Of a stretch of DNA of 64,000 bases, positions 7,880-17,637 are shown one piece after another. The position numbers and the translations under genes were made by a program. Origin of the DNA: JBEBVQ01 sp037190845 (GTDB taxonomy: Bacteria; Bacteroidota; Bacteroidia; Chitinophagales; Chitinophagaceae); assembly GCA_037190845.1 (NCBI GenBank), contig JBBCJI010000030.1, positions 1 through 64,000 on the forward strand. Reading direction: 5' to 3'. Under the pieces are notes generated by a model that was not told where the DNA came from, ran no database searches, and saw nothing but the letters and a program-made list of their open reading frames with translations. Numbering within the stretch: position 1 is the first letter of the stretch; each line of letters opens with the position of its first letter.

Positions 7880-9277
7880 ATGAAAAAAATATACTTTCTG
7901 AATTTGATATTTATTATCCTCTTTATAATTTCCGGTGTGCTCTGTGGAGAAGTTGTACATGCACAGACGTATTGTAATTCGAGATTCTATGACGGGAGCC
8001 TTGAATATATAAAGAATGTTACTTATGCGGGAATAAATAATACCACAGGGGGAACCGGGCCTGCAAGTGATGCCCCTCCTGTTGATTATACCGGCGGTAC
8101 TCCGGCTGCCGTTACCATTGGCAATGCCGATATATTGTCGGTAACGCTCGGAGGAACCGGTTTTATTGACGAATATATATACGCATTTATAGATTGGAAC
8201 CATAACGGTGTTTTAAATGATATAGGGGAAGTATATATGCTTGCCAGCGCCACTTCATCCGCCGGGCCGCATACGATATCCGTTACGCCGCCTTCATGGG
8301 CGCTCACAGGCAGCACGAGGATGCGGGTGATGGTGGATTATGAAGGAGCCGTCCCGGATCCGTGTGTAGATGATGACGGGGGAGAGGCAGAAGATTATAC
8401 GGTTATTGTTTCATCCGGCGGTTCTCTGCCCTGCGATACAGCTACATATCCCGCATCCGCCGTTACTGTGGCTGCCCCTGTTTCCGGTTGCCATTCGGAC
8501 ACGGTACGTCTGGGTATTACGTCTTCCGGAATATTGCCCGGTGTGCCGGGTGTACTTTATCAATGGCAGTCGGCAGCAAGTATATCCGGTGTCTGGACGG
8601 ATCTGGGAACGCCAGGTACGGCAAATATCTATAAGACAACTATACAGGCTGATACAGTTTATTTTCGTTGTCTGGTGCAATGCGGAGGCACTACACGTCT
8701 TACGGCTGCTTCCACGCCTGCAGTAAGCAGAATCCCGGAACCGTCCATAGATAGCATTATAGCGTTGGAAATGGAAACCGGTACGTTTACTTTCACTCCG
8801 GCAGGAGCGCGGCAGGTGGATTCTTTCCAGTGGGATTATGGCGATAGCCACAGATACACTTCATCCGGCTTTCCGGCATCCGTAAGTCATATCTATACGG
8901 ATTCGGGCTCGTACAACGTTACGCTTGTTGTTTATAATCAGTGCGGTATGAATTTTGTCCGGAGGCAGGTATCCACCAGCGGTAAGACTGACGATCCCGG
9001 CCAAGACCCGGAGACAAAGATCATTGCTGTCTCCGCACTCAAAAATATCAGTGTATATCCCAATCCGGCTTCAGGCAAACTGACGATAGAGAATAACAGA
9101 CGTTTTCCCATACAGTCGCTCAGCCTCGTTAATATGACAGGACAGGAAGTGCCCCTGCCGGCTACGGGTCGCAACAAGGTGGAGGTGGATATAAGTACAC
9201 TGGCGCCGGGTTTATATATCCTCCGGATCGAAACAGTTGATGGCAGATTCGATAAGAAGGTCGAAATTGTAAAGTAG
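7880..9277 (+). CDS. GEVED/PKD-domain exported protein with T9SS sorting signal
   Basis: 465 residues. Signal peptide 1-29 (ends VVHAQ). Residues about 30-178 match the GEVED domain region: YCNSRFYDGSLEYIKNV, the FIDWNHNGVLNDIGE segment and the closing DDDGGEAEDYTV. An Ig-like or PKD-like region follows, with a clear PKD motif at about 315-360 (QWDYGDS ... SHIYTDSGSYNVTLVVYN). The last ~75 residues (ISVYPNPASGKLTIEN ... LAPGLYILRIET) are a type A T9SS sorting domain. It is probably a surface or secreted adhesin-like protein. It is divergent from the kinase operon and starts a run of three cargo genes on the same strand. Confidence 0.87.
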   Translation: MKKIYFLNLIFIILFIISGVLCGEVVHAQTYCNSRFYDGSLEYIKNVTYAGINNTTGGTGPASDAPPVDYTGGTPAAVTIGNADILSVTLGGTGFIDEYIYAFIDWNHNGVLNDIGEVYMLASATSSAGPHTISVTPPSWALTGSTRMRVMVDYEGAVPDPCVDDDGGEAEDYTVIVSSGGSLPCDTATYPASAVTVAAPVSGCHSDTVRLGITSSGILPGVPGVLYQWQSAASISGVWTDLGTPGTANIYKTTIQADTVYFRCLVQCGGTTRLTAASTPAVSRIPEPSIDSIIALEMETGTFTFTPAGARQVDSFQWDYGDSHRYTSSGFPASVSHIYTDSGSYNVTLVVYNQCGMNFVRRQVSTSGKTDDPGQDPETKIIAVSALKNISVYPNPASGKLTIENNRRFPIQSLSLVNMTGQEVPLPATGRNKVEVDISTLAPGLYILRIETVDGRFDKKVEIVK

Positions 9278-9308
9278 TTAATTGTAATAACTGTCTAAAA
9301 TCCGTCTT

Positions 9309-12300
9309 ATGACGAGTTGTTTTTTTACTTTTAAATTATGCTGCTTCTTCACCATCCTTGCCGGCAGCATGATTGTATACGATACTTATGCACATAGCGA
9401 ATCGGGCTTTGCTCCGAATCCTCTTGATTTTATTGAAAATAAAGGTCAGTGGACCGGTGAAATAAAATATAAAGCTGAAATCCCGGACGGCGCACTGTTC
9501 ATTACTGATAAGGGTTTTGTTTATAACTACGTGAGCCATGATGATCTCGACAGGATGCATGGGCATTCCTCTGGTACACACAGGAAGGAAAATGCGGATT
9601 TAAGCGAAAAAATGATACGTTTCCATGCGTATAAGGTAAACTTCGAAGGGGCCAATCCAGACCCCGGATACATCCCTCTTGAAAAAAGAGAAAGCTACCA
9701 CAATTACTTCACAGGTAATGATCCTTCCATGTGGGCAGGGTATGTAGGCTTATACGGAAAGATACTGCAGCGGAATGTTTACAACGGAATTGATGTGGCC
9801 ATATACAGCCGCGGCCATGCAGTAAAATATGATTTTATAATAGCTCCCGGCGCTGATCCCGGCCGGATCGTCTTGTCATTTGATGGCGTATCTCCCGAGA
9901 TCACCAGCGATGGTTTTCTCAGGATCAGGACATCCGTCAATGAGGTAATGGAAAAGCCGCCGTACTGCTATCAGCAAATTGACGGCATGGAAGTGCCTGT
10001 GCCTGGCAGGTACAGGCTTGAAGACGGCCGGCTGTCATTTGATCTCCCTGAAGGATATGACACGGCATACCCGCTGGTTGTTGATCCTGAAATGGTCTAT
10101 ATCACCTGGACCGGTGCTACGGGGGCGGGGCACAGCTATGCCTATTCTTCCGCTTACGACAGCGAAGGTAATATGTATGCCGGAGCACGGGTTACAAGCA
10201 TCAACTGGCCGGTAACGACCGGTGCTTATCAGATAGCCTCGGGCGGAGATCATGACATCGCGGTCAATAAATACAACAGGCAGGGGAATGGTCTTATATA
10301 CTCTACCTATTACGGAGGCGCCGGATGGGAGGCGCCTCATGTGCTGTATGTTAACGCGAGGGGGGAGCTGACGATTGGTGGCAGCACTACTTCGCCGGAT
10401 CTGCCGGTAACTCCCGGTTGCTATGATAATACCGGTAACGGAGGAATAGATTTATTTGTTGCGCGGTTCAACGCTTCGGGAGCGGTGCTCACAGGAGCTA
10501 CCTATATCGGCGGTAATTCTGCGGAACCCAGGCTGCTGGGCATAGGAATGAACTTCGGAGATGTGAATGCTACCGGGTATTCCAATGAGCGGGATATGAC
10601 ACCGCCGGTAGAACTCACTACGGATGCTGCAGATAATGTCTGGGTGGTAAGCAATACCAATTCTACCAATTTTCCTGTGACATCCAATGCTGTGCAGCCG
10701 GTTTATGGCGGCGGCGACCTGGATGGCGTGGTCTTTAAGCTTAGCCCGGATTGCAGCCAGTTGCTGTACAGCAGCTATCTTGGTGGCAGCAATACAGATA
10801 TTGCCAGCACGATCCGGTTCAATCCTGATAGTAATCTGGTAATATCCGGAAGTACCACCAGCAAGGATTTTCCTACGACTCCGGGAACACTGATGCCCAC
10901 ACCGCCGACTTCCGTCGGGTGCACCAATCCCAGCGGCATATGTATAGACGGTTTTGTGACCATCATTAGTCAGTCAGGTACGATATTACACGCTACCTAT
11001 ATCGGTACGCCGCGACTCGACATGGCAGAAAAGCTGCAGGTTGATTGCGAGGGAAATGTGTATATACTCGGGCGTACCTCCGGCAATTATCCCATATCTC
11101 CGGGGGTATACCGGACAGTGAACGACGGCGGTATCTATATAGACAAACTGAGCTCCGATCTGTCCACCTCCCTGCTTTCTACACGTATGGGTAGCGAAAC
11201 TTTGGGTAATCCGGCCGCGTTCCCTTCGGCATTTATGGTAGACCCCTGCGGTTACGTATACCTTTCCTATTTTGCGATCAACTACCGTACTTCCGACTTC
11301 CCTGCCGGTCATCCTATCACGGCAGATGCCTTCTATAAAACCCACTCCGCATTCTGGATGGGCCGGTTAACACCCGGCTTTCAAAGCCTGGATTACGGCT
11401 CTTTCTTCGGAAACCTGAGCAGCCTCGACCATATCCATCAGGGAGTGAATCGCTTTGATCCGGAAGGGATCATATACCATGTGTTCTGTCCGAACCCCGC
11501 CGGCCAGGCAACCATCCCCCATACCGATCCTTTCTCCTGGGCGCCGGTAAGACGGAATACGCCATCGGGCAATCCGCATGATATGGTGAGCTTCAAGCTC
11601 AGCTTTGAAGATAATAACCAGCCCCTGAAGGTGGCGCTTACCGCACCCGGAGGCGCCAATGACAGTCTCCCCCATGCTGTGCGGGGGTGTAAGCCGGCGT
11701 ACATTCATATAAGCCGTGATTCTGCCGGCACAGATCCGGTTACGGTGAAGTACCTGATCAGCGGTACAGCCGTGAATGGTGTGGACTACCGGCAGATAGC
11801 CGATAGTATCGTTATTCCGTCCGGTCAGTTGACGGGCGTTATTGAAATTGCTCCCGAACTGGTTTCTGCCCCTTCAGGCGTCAAAGAGGTTGTGATATCT
11901 GTCGTGTCTCCCTGCAGTTGCGGAGACATACTTGATGAGATACGTGTGCTGATCCATGATTCACTTTATGTACGGATGATGACATCCCCGGACACCGTAT
12001 GCCCGAATACGGTGGCACCCGTTACTGCAGAAATTGACACCACACTGGATTACGTATGGAGCCCTCCAGAGCAGATACCCGATCCGCTGCCGTTGGGGCT
12101 TACGATACATCCTGCTCCGTCTGCTACACAGATATATACAATTACGGTTTCCCAGCCCGGGGCACCGGCCACCTGTCCTCCCAGGAGTACAGGGTGTGAA
12201 ATGTTTGTCGAGCCGTTCCCTGAGCTTAGCGTATCACCACAGGGAGATACGATATGCGAGCAGCATTCGTTGCCGGTAAAGGTAACGGTGTCGCCCCCGG

Positions 12301-12989
12301 GCGTCGCATACCAGTATCGCTGGTCTCCGGCCGCTTATTTTATTGAAGATACCACAGCCGCTGATAATATCTTTCATGCACCGGCAGGGGCATACATATT
12401 GTACGTGACGGTTACCACCCCAATTGCTGCCTGCAGCGTTACGGATAGTATTATGATACATGTTGTTCCCGGATTCAGGTTTGCCTCGGTCTCGCCGGCA
12501 GATACGACAATCACTTACGGCGACGGCATCCGGATAAATCCTGCCGGAGATCCGCCGTATGAATGGCAATGGTCGCCGGTCGCCTGGCTCGATGATCCGC
12601 AGTCCTTCACTCCCTATGCCGCTCCTTTGGAAGATATTGTTTATACCCTGGTGGGAGCAGACCCCTATGGATGCAGGGATACCATCTACACGGATATCCG
12701 TGTACGCTATGATCCCGTTATGAATATCCCCAACGCTTTTTCTCCCAATGGAGACGGTCGGAATGATGTGTTTCGTGTGACGGGACTGAAATTTGAAACG
12801 CTCAAAGAATTTAGAGTGTTTAACCGGTTCGGACAGCTCATGTATTATGGTACCGATCCGAAAGACGGATGGGATGGTATGTATCAAAGCGGAGAAGCCC
12901 CCGTAGGCGTTTATTATTATTCTATAACACTTATGCTCCCCGATAATACGGAAGCATTTTTCAAAGGAGATGTTACGCTTATACGCTAA
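9309..12989 (+). CDS. Large SBBP-repeat exported protein with type B T9SS (gliding-motility-associated) C-terminus
   Basis: 1226 residues. After an N-terminal hydrophobic signal, residues about 38-75 carry the FIENKGQW motif that opens many SBBP-repeat proteins. Repeats such as IYSTYYGGAGWEAPHVLYVNA, LTIGGSTTSPDLPVTPG, LLYSSYLGGSNTDIAS and ILHATYIGTPRLDMAEKL form a beta-propeller-like region to about 780. A Calx-beta-like segment (GTAVNGVDYRQIADSIVIPSG) follows, then Ig-like modules. The end (IPNAFSPNGDGRNDVFRVTG ... GVYYYSITLM) is the gliding-motility-associated C-terminal domain, i.e. type B T9SS sorting. It begins 31 bp after the GEVED gene, so the two are probably co-transcribed. Function is likely adhesion; no enzyme motif is visible. 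Confidence 0.87.
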   Translation: MTSCFFTFKLCCFFTILAGSMIVYDTYAHSESGFAPNPLDFIENKGQWTGEIKYKAEIPDGALFITDKGFVYNYVSHDDLDRMHGHSSGTHRKENADLSEKMIRFHAYKVNFEGANPDPGYIPLEKRESYHNYFTGNDPSMWAGYVGLYGKILQRNVYNGIDVAIYSRGHAVKYDFIIAPGADPGRIVLSFDGVSPEITSDGFLRIRTSVNEVMEKPPYCYQQIDGMEVPVPGRYRLEDGRLSFDLPEGYDTAYPLVVDPEMVYITWTGATGAGHSYAYSSAYDSEGNMYAGARVTSINWPVTTGAYQIASGGDHDIAVNKYNRQGNGLIYSTYYGGAGWEAPHVLYVNARGELTIGGSTTSPDLPVTPGCYDNTGNGGIDLFVARFNASGAVLTGATYIGGNSAEPRLLGIGMNFGDVNATGYSNERDMTPPVELTTDAADNVWVVSNTNSTNFPVTSNAVQPVYGGGDLDGVVFKLSPDCSQLLYSSYLGGSNTDIASTIRFNPDSNLVISGSTTSKDFPTTPGTLMPTPPTSVGCTNPSGICIDGFVTIISQSGTILHATYIGTPRLDMAEKLQVDCEGNVYILGRTSGNYPISPGVYRTVNDGGIYIDKLSSDLSTSLLSTRMGSETLGNPAAFPSAFMVDPCGYVYLSYFAINYRTSDFPAGHPITADAFYKTHSAFWMGRLTPGFQSLDYGSFFGNLSSLDHIHQGVNRFDPEGIIYHVFCPNPAGQATIPHTDPFSWAPVRRNTPSGNPHDMVSFKLSFEDNNQPLKVALTAPGGANDSLPHAVRGCKPAYIHISRDSAGTDPVTVKYLISGTAVNGVDYRQIADSIVIPSGQLTGVIEIAPELVSAPSGVKEVVISVVSPCSCGDILDEIRVLIHDSLYVRMMTSPDTVCPNTVAPVTAEIDTTLDYVWSPPEQIPDPLPLGLTIHPAPSATQIYTITVSQPGAPATCPPRSTGCEMFVEPFPELSVSPQGDTICEQHSLPVKVTVSPPGVAYQYRWSPAAYFIEDTTAADNIFHAPAGAYILYVTVTTPIAACSVTDSIMIHVVPGFRFASVSPADTTITYGDGIRINPAGDPPYEWQWSPVAWLDDPQSFTPYAAPLEDIVYTLVGADPYGCRDTIYTDIRVRYDPVMNIPNAFSPNGDGRNDVFRVTGLKFETLKEFRVFNRFGQLMYYGTDPKDGWDGMYQSGEAPVGVYYYSITLMLPDNTEAFFKGDVTLIR

Positions 12990-13047
12990 GCATTATGCGT
13001 GTATTTGTAAACAAATCAGTAAAGAACCGAAATAAAAACAGTAGATC

Positions 13048-16000
13048 ATGAAACAGAAAATTCTATTAGTAAGTATAGCCTTATTGCTGGCATCGGCAGG
13101 CCAGGCTAAGATCTGGTATGTAAAAGAAGGCGGTGCAGGAGCAAAGAACGGCAATAGCTGGGCCGATGCGTCCGATTTACTCCAGGCTATCATTAATGGA
13201 GCTGTAGCAAATGATACGATCTACGTAGCAGCTGGCACCTATAAACCAGACAGGTCGCTGGCAGGTACGGTCGGTAGCAACAGAGATAATGCCTTTTATT
13301 TTACCAAAGTGCTGAAAGTATTCGGTGGTTTTCCCACTACCGGTTCTCCCGGATGGGCTACAAGGGACTGGGGGCTTTATCCGACTATTTTAAGCGGTGA
13401 AAGAGGTGTGGCCGGAGATGCTACTGATAATTGCTATCACGTCGTAGTCACAGGAAACGTAAGCAATGCTTTCCAGCTTGACGGATTTATCATTACAGAG
13501 GGTTATGCGAACGGGAGCAATAATAATACACTTGGCGCTTATCCCATAAGTCGTGGCAAGGGTGGCGGATGGCATAATGCGGTAGGTAGCCCTTCTGTTT
13601 CCAATGTCAGGATTATCAATAATTCGAGCGTGGGTACGTTGGGTGAGGGCGGCGGATTTTTTAATTCAAACGGCTCTCCTGTATTGGTTAATGTCGTTAT
13701 CAGCGGTAATGCAGCACAAACAGGCGGTGGATGGTGTAATTTTAAAAATACCGGGCTGCCGAACTCCGCTGCGATAAATCCGGTACTGACGAATGTAACG
13801 ATCAGTGGTAATAAATCTGTTGGAACTGGTGGCGGATGGTATAACCAGGCAGGTAATCCGGTACTGAAAAACAGTATTATTTATAACAACTCAGCAGCCA
13901 CAACCCCCGGACTGCATAAAGCCGACGGGACTCCGGCCATATCGTATTCTCTGATACAGGGCGATGCCGGTGGCACTAATGGTAACTTAAACGGGAATAC
14001 TGTTAATCCGCTTTTCACAAACCCGGCATTACCATCTGCAGCGCCTACTGCGGCAGGCGACTATAGCTTAAGCGGCTGCTCGCCCGTTATTAATCAAGGC
14101 TTGAACAGTAGTGTGACAGGCATTAGTAAAGACCTGGCAAACAACGCACGTATTGCGGATGGTACGGTTGATCTCGGAGCCTATGAATATCCCGGCCCGC
14201 GTCTTGTCATTACAAATACGATCAACACTGCGATTTGTGTGTATGATTCAATCCTGTTCAATAATGTATGGCGCCGTACTGCGGGTCAATATACCACAGA
14301 TACGCTGCTCAGCCCGTCCGGCTGCGACAGTGTGGCCATACTGAACCTCACGGTAAATCCTTATCAGACTGTTACCCGGGATACAACTGTCTGCTCATCT
14401 ACAGGCTTTACCTATAAAACTGTCTTATATACTACTTCGCAGACGATCCGTGATACGTTCTCCACAACAGGTTGCGATAGTATTGTAACGATCAACCTTA
14501 CCGTGAATACTCTGAAGACGGCGACATTCAGCGGAATATCTTCATCTATTTGTTACGGCTCAACGGCGCCGGTATTGCCGCTTACATCCTCAAACGGCGT
14601 TACCGGCACCTGGGTGCCGTCTACGGTAAGCAATACCGCAACCGGTAGTTATACTTTTACACCGACGCCGGGCCAATGCGCTGAAGGAGCTACCATAACG
14701 ATAACCGTAGGCCCGGCATTATCGGCCTCAGCTATGCCTGCGGCACAAACCATATGCAGCGGCGCTGCTACAAGTATAGCATTGAACAGTGGTGTGACCG
14801 GTGCTACTTATGCCTGGACCGTTGTACAGTCAGGGGTTACCGGCGCCGCTAACGGTTCCGGCGCAAATATCGCCCAGACACTCACCCGGAGCGGTACTAC
14901 TGCCGGTACTGCCACATACACTATCACTCCGAGCGCGAACGGCTGCACCGGATCTCCCATTACTGTTGTCGTAACGGTTAATCCCAAACCGGCGGTCACT
15001 GCTACGCCGTCTGCCCAGACGATCTGCAGCGGTGTAGCTACAAGTATCGCTTTAAGCAGTGGTGTATCCGGTACGACATACAACTGGACTGTTGTACAGT
15101 CGGGGGTTACCGGCTCTGCTAATGGTTCCGGAGCCAATATCGCCCAGACACTGACCAATATTGGCACTATCGCCGGTACCGCTACGTATACAGTTACGCC
15201 TGCGGCCAATAGCTGCTCCGGTACGCCCGTTGCTGTTGTGGTAACCGTGAACCCCAAACCGGCAGCTACTGCTACACCGTCCACTCAGGCTATCTGCAGC
15301 GGTGGTACTACGAGTATTGCTTTAAGCAGCGGAGTGTCCGGTACGACCTATAATTGGATAGTTGTCCAGTCCGGGGTAACGGGGGCGTCTGCCGGATCAG
15401 GCGCCAATATAGCCCACACATTAACCAATAGCGGCAGTGCAGCCGGTACCGCTACCTATACGGTTACTCCAACCGCCACCACGTGCTCCGGCACTCCTGT
15501 TGCAGTTGTTGTTACAGTGAATCCGAAACCGTCAGTAACTATCACGCCGTCTAATCCTGCAGATATTTGTGCTGGTGATTCCGTATTACTGTCGGCAACC
15601 ACCGGCAGCGGATATACCTATCAATGGAAAGAAGGAACGTCTGTCGTCGGATCAAACACATCTATGTATGCGGCGAAGTCTACAGGATTATATCGTGTGG
15701 TAACTACAGGCATTGGTGATTGTAAAGACAGCTCGGCCGTAGTGAATGTGTCTGTTTATAGCCGCCCTATAGTCTCGTTGTTGCCCGGCGATACCTCTTT
15801 TTGTGCAGGTGGAGTAGTGGCGCTTACGGTTGAAACGCAGGACACGGGGCTTATCTACCGCTGGAAAAACGGAAGTGTGGTGATGCCGCAGGTTGTGATT
15901 GCTTCATTTGATGCAGATGAAACGGGTATATACAGTGTTGTGGCAGGACGTTCGCACGTGCCCGGATGTAAAGACAGTACGAATGATGTTCATGTTACGG

Positions 16001-16467
16001 TGCATCCGCTGCCTGTAGCAGATATTACCTGGGACGGATCATTACTGCATACTACTCCCGGTCTGACAGGATACCAGTGGTATACAGGCACGCAGGGTAT
16101 TCCCGGTGAAACAGATTCAATATTCCGCCCCTTGATTGAGGGAGCATATCATGTTGTTGTGACGGACAGTAACGGATGCACGAATGTTTCGGTAGTAAAG
16201 AATGTTACGCCTGTCGGAGTGATCCATCATCTCGGGTTGGATGCACAGGTGAAGGTATACCCGAATCCTTCCCGGGGCATAGTGTATGTTGCCACTCCTG
16301 TACCGGTGAATGTGATATTGAGCAGTATGGAAGGTAAAATGCTGCAGATAATTGAAAATGCAGGAGCAATTCCTTTGGATGACTATGCCTCCGGAATATA
16401 CCTGTTACGCATTACGGATATGGAGGGGACGTTGATCAGGAATGAACGGATCGTAAAGGAAAGATGA
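13048..16467 (+). CDS. Parallel beta-helix protein with tandem PKD-like repeats and T9SS sorting signal
   Basis: 1139 residues. Signal peptide 1-20 (ends GQA). Residues about 21-380 look like a right-handed parallel beta-helix of the choice-of-anchor Q type: WYVKEGGAGAKNGNSWADA at the start, repeated GGGW/GGGF turns, and DLANNARIADGTVDLGAYEY at the close. Short repeats with GCDS follow. Then come three almost identical 90-residue PKD-like modules (QTICSG...SIAL.SGV...VVQSGVTG...VNPKP). Further Ig-like modules and a type A sorting domain (VKVYPNPSRGIVYV ... ASGIYLLRITD) end the protein. It is a probable surface adhesin. It is 58 bp after the SBBP gene and possibly in one operon with the two upstream cargo genes. 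Confidence 0.87.
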   Translation: MKQKILLVSIALLLASAGQAKIWYVKEGGAGAKNGNSWADASDLLQAIINGAVANDTIYVAAGTYKPDRSLAGTVGSNRDNAFYFTKVLKVFGGFPTTGSPGWATRDWGLYPTILSGERGVAGDATDNCYHVVVTGNVSNAFQLDGFIITEGYANGSNNNTLGAYPISRGKGGGWHNAVGSPSVSNVRIINNSSVGTLGEGGGFFNSNGSPVLVNVVISGNAAQTGGGWCNFKNTGLPNSAAINPVLTNVTISGNKSVGTGGGWYNQAGNPVLKNSIIYNNSAATTPGLHKADGTPAISYSLIQGDAGGTNGNLNGNTVNPLFTNPALPSAAPTAAGDYSLSGCSPVINQGLNSSVTGISKDLANNARIADGTVDLGAYEYPGPRLVITNTINTAICVYDSILFNNVWRRTAGQYTTDTLLSPSGCDSVAILNLTVNPYQTVTRDTTVCSSTGFTYKTVLYTTSQTIRDTFSTTGCDSIVTINLTVNTLKTATFSGISSSICYGSTAPVLPLTSSNGVTGTWVPSTVSNTATGSYTFTPTPGQCAEGATITITVGPALSASAMPAAQTICSGAATSIALNSGVTGATYAWTVVQSGVTGAANGSGANIAQTLTRSGTTAGTATYTITPSANGCTGSPITVVVTVNPKPAVTATPSAQTICSGVATSIALSSGVSGTTYNWTVVQSGVTGSANGSGANIAQTLTNIGTIAGTATYTVTPAANSCSGTPVAVVVTVNPKPAATATPSTQAICSGGTTSIALSSGVSGTTYNWIVVQSGVTGASAGSGANIAHTLTNSGSAAGTATYTVTPTATTCSGTPVAVVVTVNPKPSVTITPSNPADICAGDSVLLSATTGSGYTYQWKEGTSVVGSNTSMYAAKSTGLYRVVTTGIGDCKDSSAVVNVSVYSRPIVSLLPGDTSFCAGGVVALTVETQDTGLIYRWKNGSVVMPQVVIASFDADETGIYSVVAGRSHVPGCKDSTNDVHVTVHPLPVADITWDGSLLHTTPGLTGYQWYTGTQGIPGETDSIFRPLIEGAYHVVVTDSNGCTNVSVVKNVTPVGVIHHLGLDAQVKVYPNPSRGIVYVATPVPVNVILSSMEGKMLQIIENAGAIPLDDYASGIYLLRITDMEGTLIRNERIVKER
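14731..15540 (+). repeat. Three tandem 270-bp repeats inside the beta-helix gene
   Basis: The word ATCTGCAGC (ATATGCAGC in the first unit) ends at 14760, 15030 and 15300, giving an exact 270-bp (90-codon) period. The units 14731-15000, 15001-15270 and 15271-15540 encode near-identical PKD-like modules; the following module has diverged. Such repeats can recombine and change protein length. Confidence 0.9.
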
Positions 16468-16485
16468 TGCCATCCGAACCGCACC

Positions 16486-16512
16486 GGTGCATGCATGCTT
16501 CATGTATGCACC
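16486..16512. terminator. Hairpin between convergent genes
   Basis: GGTGCATGCATG (16486-16497) pairs with CATGTATGCACC (16501-16512) through one G-U wobble, with a 3-base loop. It lies just after the beta-helix gene and overlaps the last codons of the LLM oxidoreductase gene. It lacks a U-tract, so termination is plausible but unproven. Confidence 0.5.
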
Positions 16513-17534
16513 AGCGCCTTCCGTACCGCCGGTGCAACATGTGTGCCAAACAGCTCTATCGAACGCATCAGTTTATCGTGTGGCACCACGCCGGTATCCA
16601 TCTGCATCAGGAAGCGGGTGTTGCCAAAGAGGCTGTGTTCGTAGAGTATCTTGTCAATAACTTCCTGCGGATCACCGGTTAATAATGCTCCCCGAGGGGA
16701 TGTTAAAGCATCGTATTGTGCCTGTGTCATTGGTCCCCATCCGCGCTCGCGTCCAATGCGCGACATGACATCGCCATAAGGACCGAAATAATCATTCCGT
16801 GCCTGCAGCGGAGTGTCGCCCACAAGCCCGTGCGACCCGATACCGACCTCAAGATTCGGATGTCCTGATTGTGCCGCCACATCCCGATATAATTTTACCA
16901 AAGGTTGAAAATGAGCCGGTTGACCGCCTATGATGGCGATGTTGATGTTTAATCCCAGCTTCGCTGCTCGTACAACAGATTCGGGAGTGCCGCCTACGGC
17001 AACCCATATCGGCAGCTTTTCCTGGTATGGGCGAGGATAAATACCGGATTGTGTGGTGATGGCAGCGCGGTGTTTTCCGCTCCAGTTGATCCTTTCGGAT
17101 TCATTGATTTTGATTAGTAATTCCAGTTTTTCGGAGAATAATGCATCATAGTCTTTCAGATCATAACCAAACAGCGGGAATGATTCGATGAAAGAGCCCC
17201 TGCCAGCCATGATCTCAGCCCGGCCGCCGGAAAGCAGGTCTACCGTAGCGAAGCGCTGGAATACGCGCACCGGATCATCCGAACTGAGGACCGTCACACC
17301 GCTGGATAAACGGATGTTTTTAGTGGTCATTGCCGCCGCCGCCAATATCATTTCCGGTGAAGAAATAGCATAGTCCGGCCGATGGTGTTCTCCGATCGCA
17401 AATACATCCAGCCCTACCTGGTCGGCGAGCGCGATCTCTTCCATCAATTCTTTGATCCTTTGCGGTACGTTCATTTGTTTGCCCGTTGCCGGATCTGCTT
17501 TTACGTCTACGAAGGTGTATATTCCGAGTTGCAT
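16500..17534 (-). CDS. LLM-class flavin-dependent oxidoreductase (bacterial luciferase-like)
   Basis: 344 residues with the TIM-barrel luciferase-like monooxygenase pattern. Visible motifs are MQLGIYTFVDV, ALADQVGLDVFAIGEHHRPDYAISSPEMILAAAA, LSSGVTVLSSDDPVRVFQRFATVDLLSGGRAEIMAGRG, and LPIWVAVGGTPESVVRAAKLG. These match the subgroup of LLM proteins with an EHHRPDY substrate/flavin region. It probably uses FMNH2 or F420-like reduced flavin; the substrate cannot be told. It is transcribed alone, divergent from recN. Confidence 0.9.
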   Translation of the reverse strand: MQLGIYTFVDVKADPATGKQMNVPQRIKELMEEIALADQVGLDVFAIGEHHRPDYAISSPEMILAAAAMTTKNIRLSSGVTVLSSDDPVRVFQRFATVDLLSGGRAEIMAGRGSFIESFPLFGYDLKDYDALFSEKLELLIKINESERINWSGKHRAAITTQSGIYPRPYQEKLPIWVAVGGTPESVVRAAKLGLNINIAIIGGQPAHFQPLVKLYRDVAAQSGHPNLEVGIGSHGLVGDTPLQARNDYFGPYGDVMSRIGRERGWGPMTQAQYDALTSPRGALLTGDPQEVIDKILYEHSLFGNTRFLMQMDTGVVPHDKLMRSIELFGTHVAPAVRKALVHT

Positions 17535-17613
17535 GATAGTTTGTTTTGTATCAGTACAAAGTTCGCCTGTTAAACCGGGTGAGCCATTACCCTGCGATAA
17601 TAAATTACTTCCC

Positions 17614-17621
17614 TATTTTTG
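17614..17621 (+). promoter_or_regulatory. -7 box candidate for recN
   Basis: TATTTTTG matches TAnnTTTG and ends 16 bases before the chosen recN ATG. No TTTG was seen at the usual upstream distance, so support is partial. It favours the short recN start. Confidence 0.4.
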
Positions 17622-17637
17622 TGATGATACAGATTTT

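Noticed and set aside
12234..12887. Minus-strand 217-codon frame
   Set aside because: Shadow of the large SBBP-repeat gene; no signal or family match.
14808..15284. Minus-strand 158-codon frame
   Set aside because: Antisense to the tandem PKD-like repeats; it stays open because the repeats are similar and the composition is biased. No recognisable protein.
14731..15540. Tandem repeats as a CRISPR array
   Set aside because: The 270-bp units are coding, in frame, with no spacer-repeat alternation.
17452..17637. N-terminal extension of recN
   Set aside because: Overlaps the LLM gene and is unlike RecN, whose normal start is at 17638.
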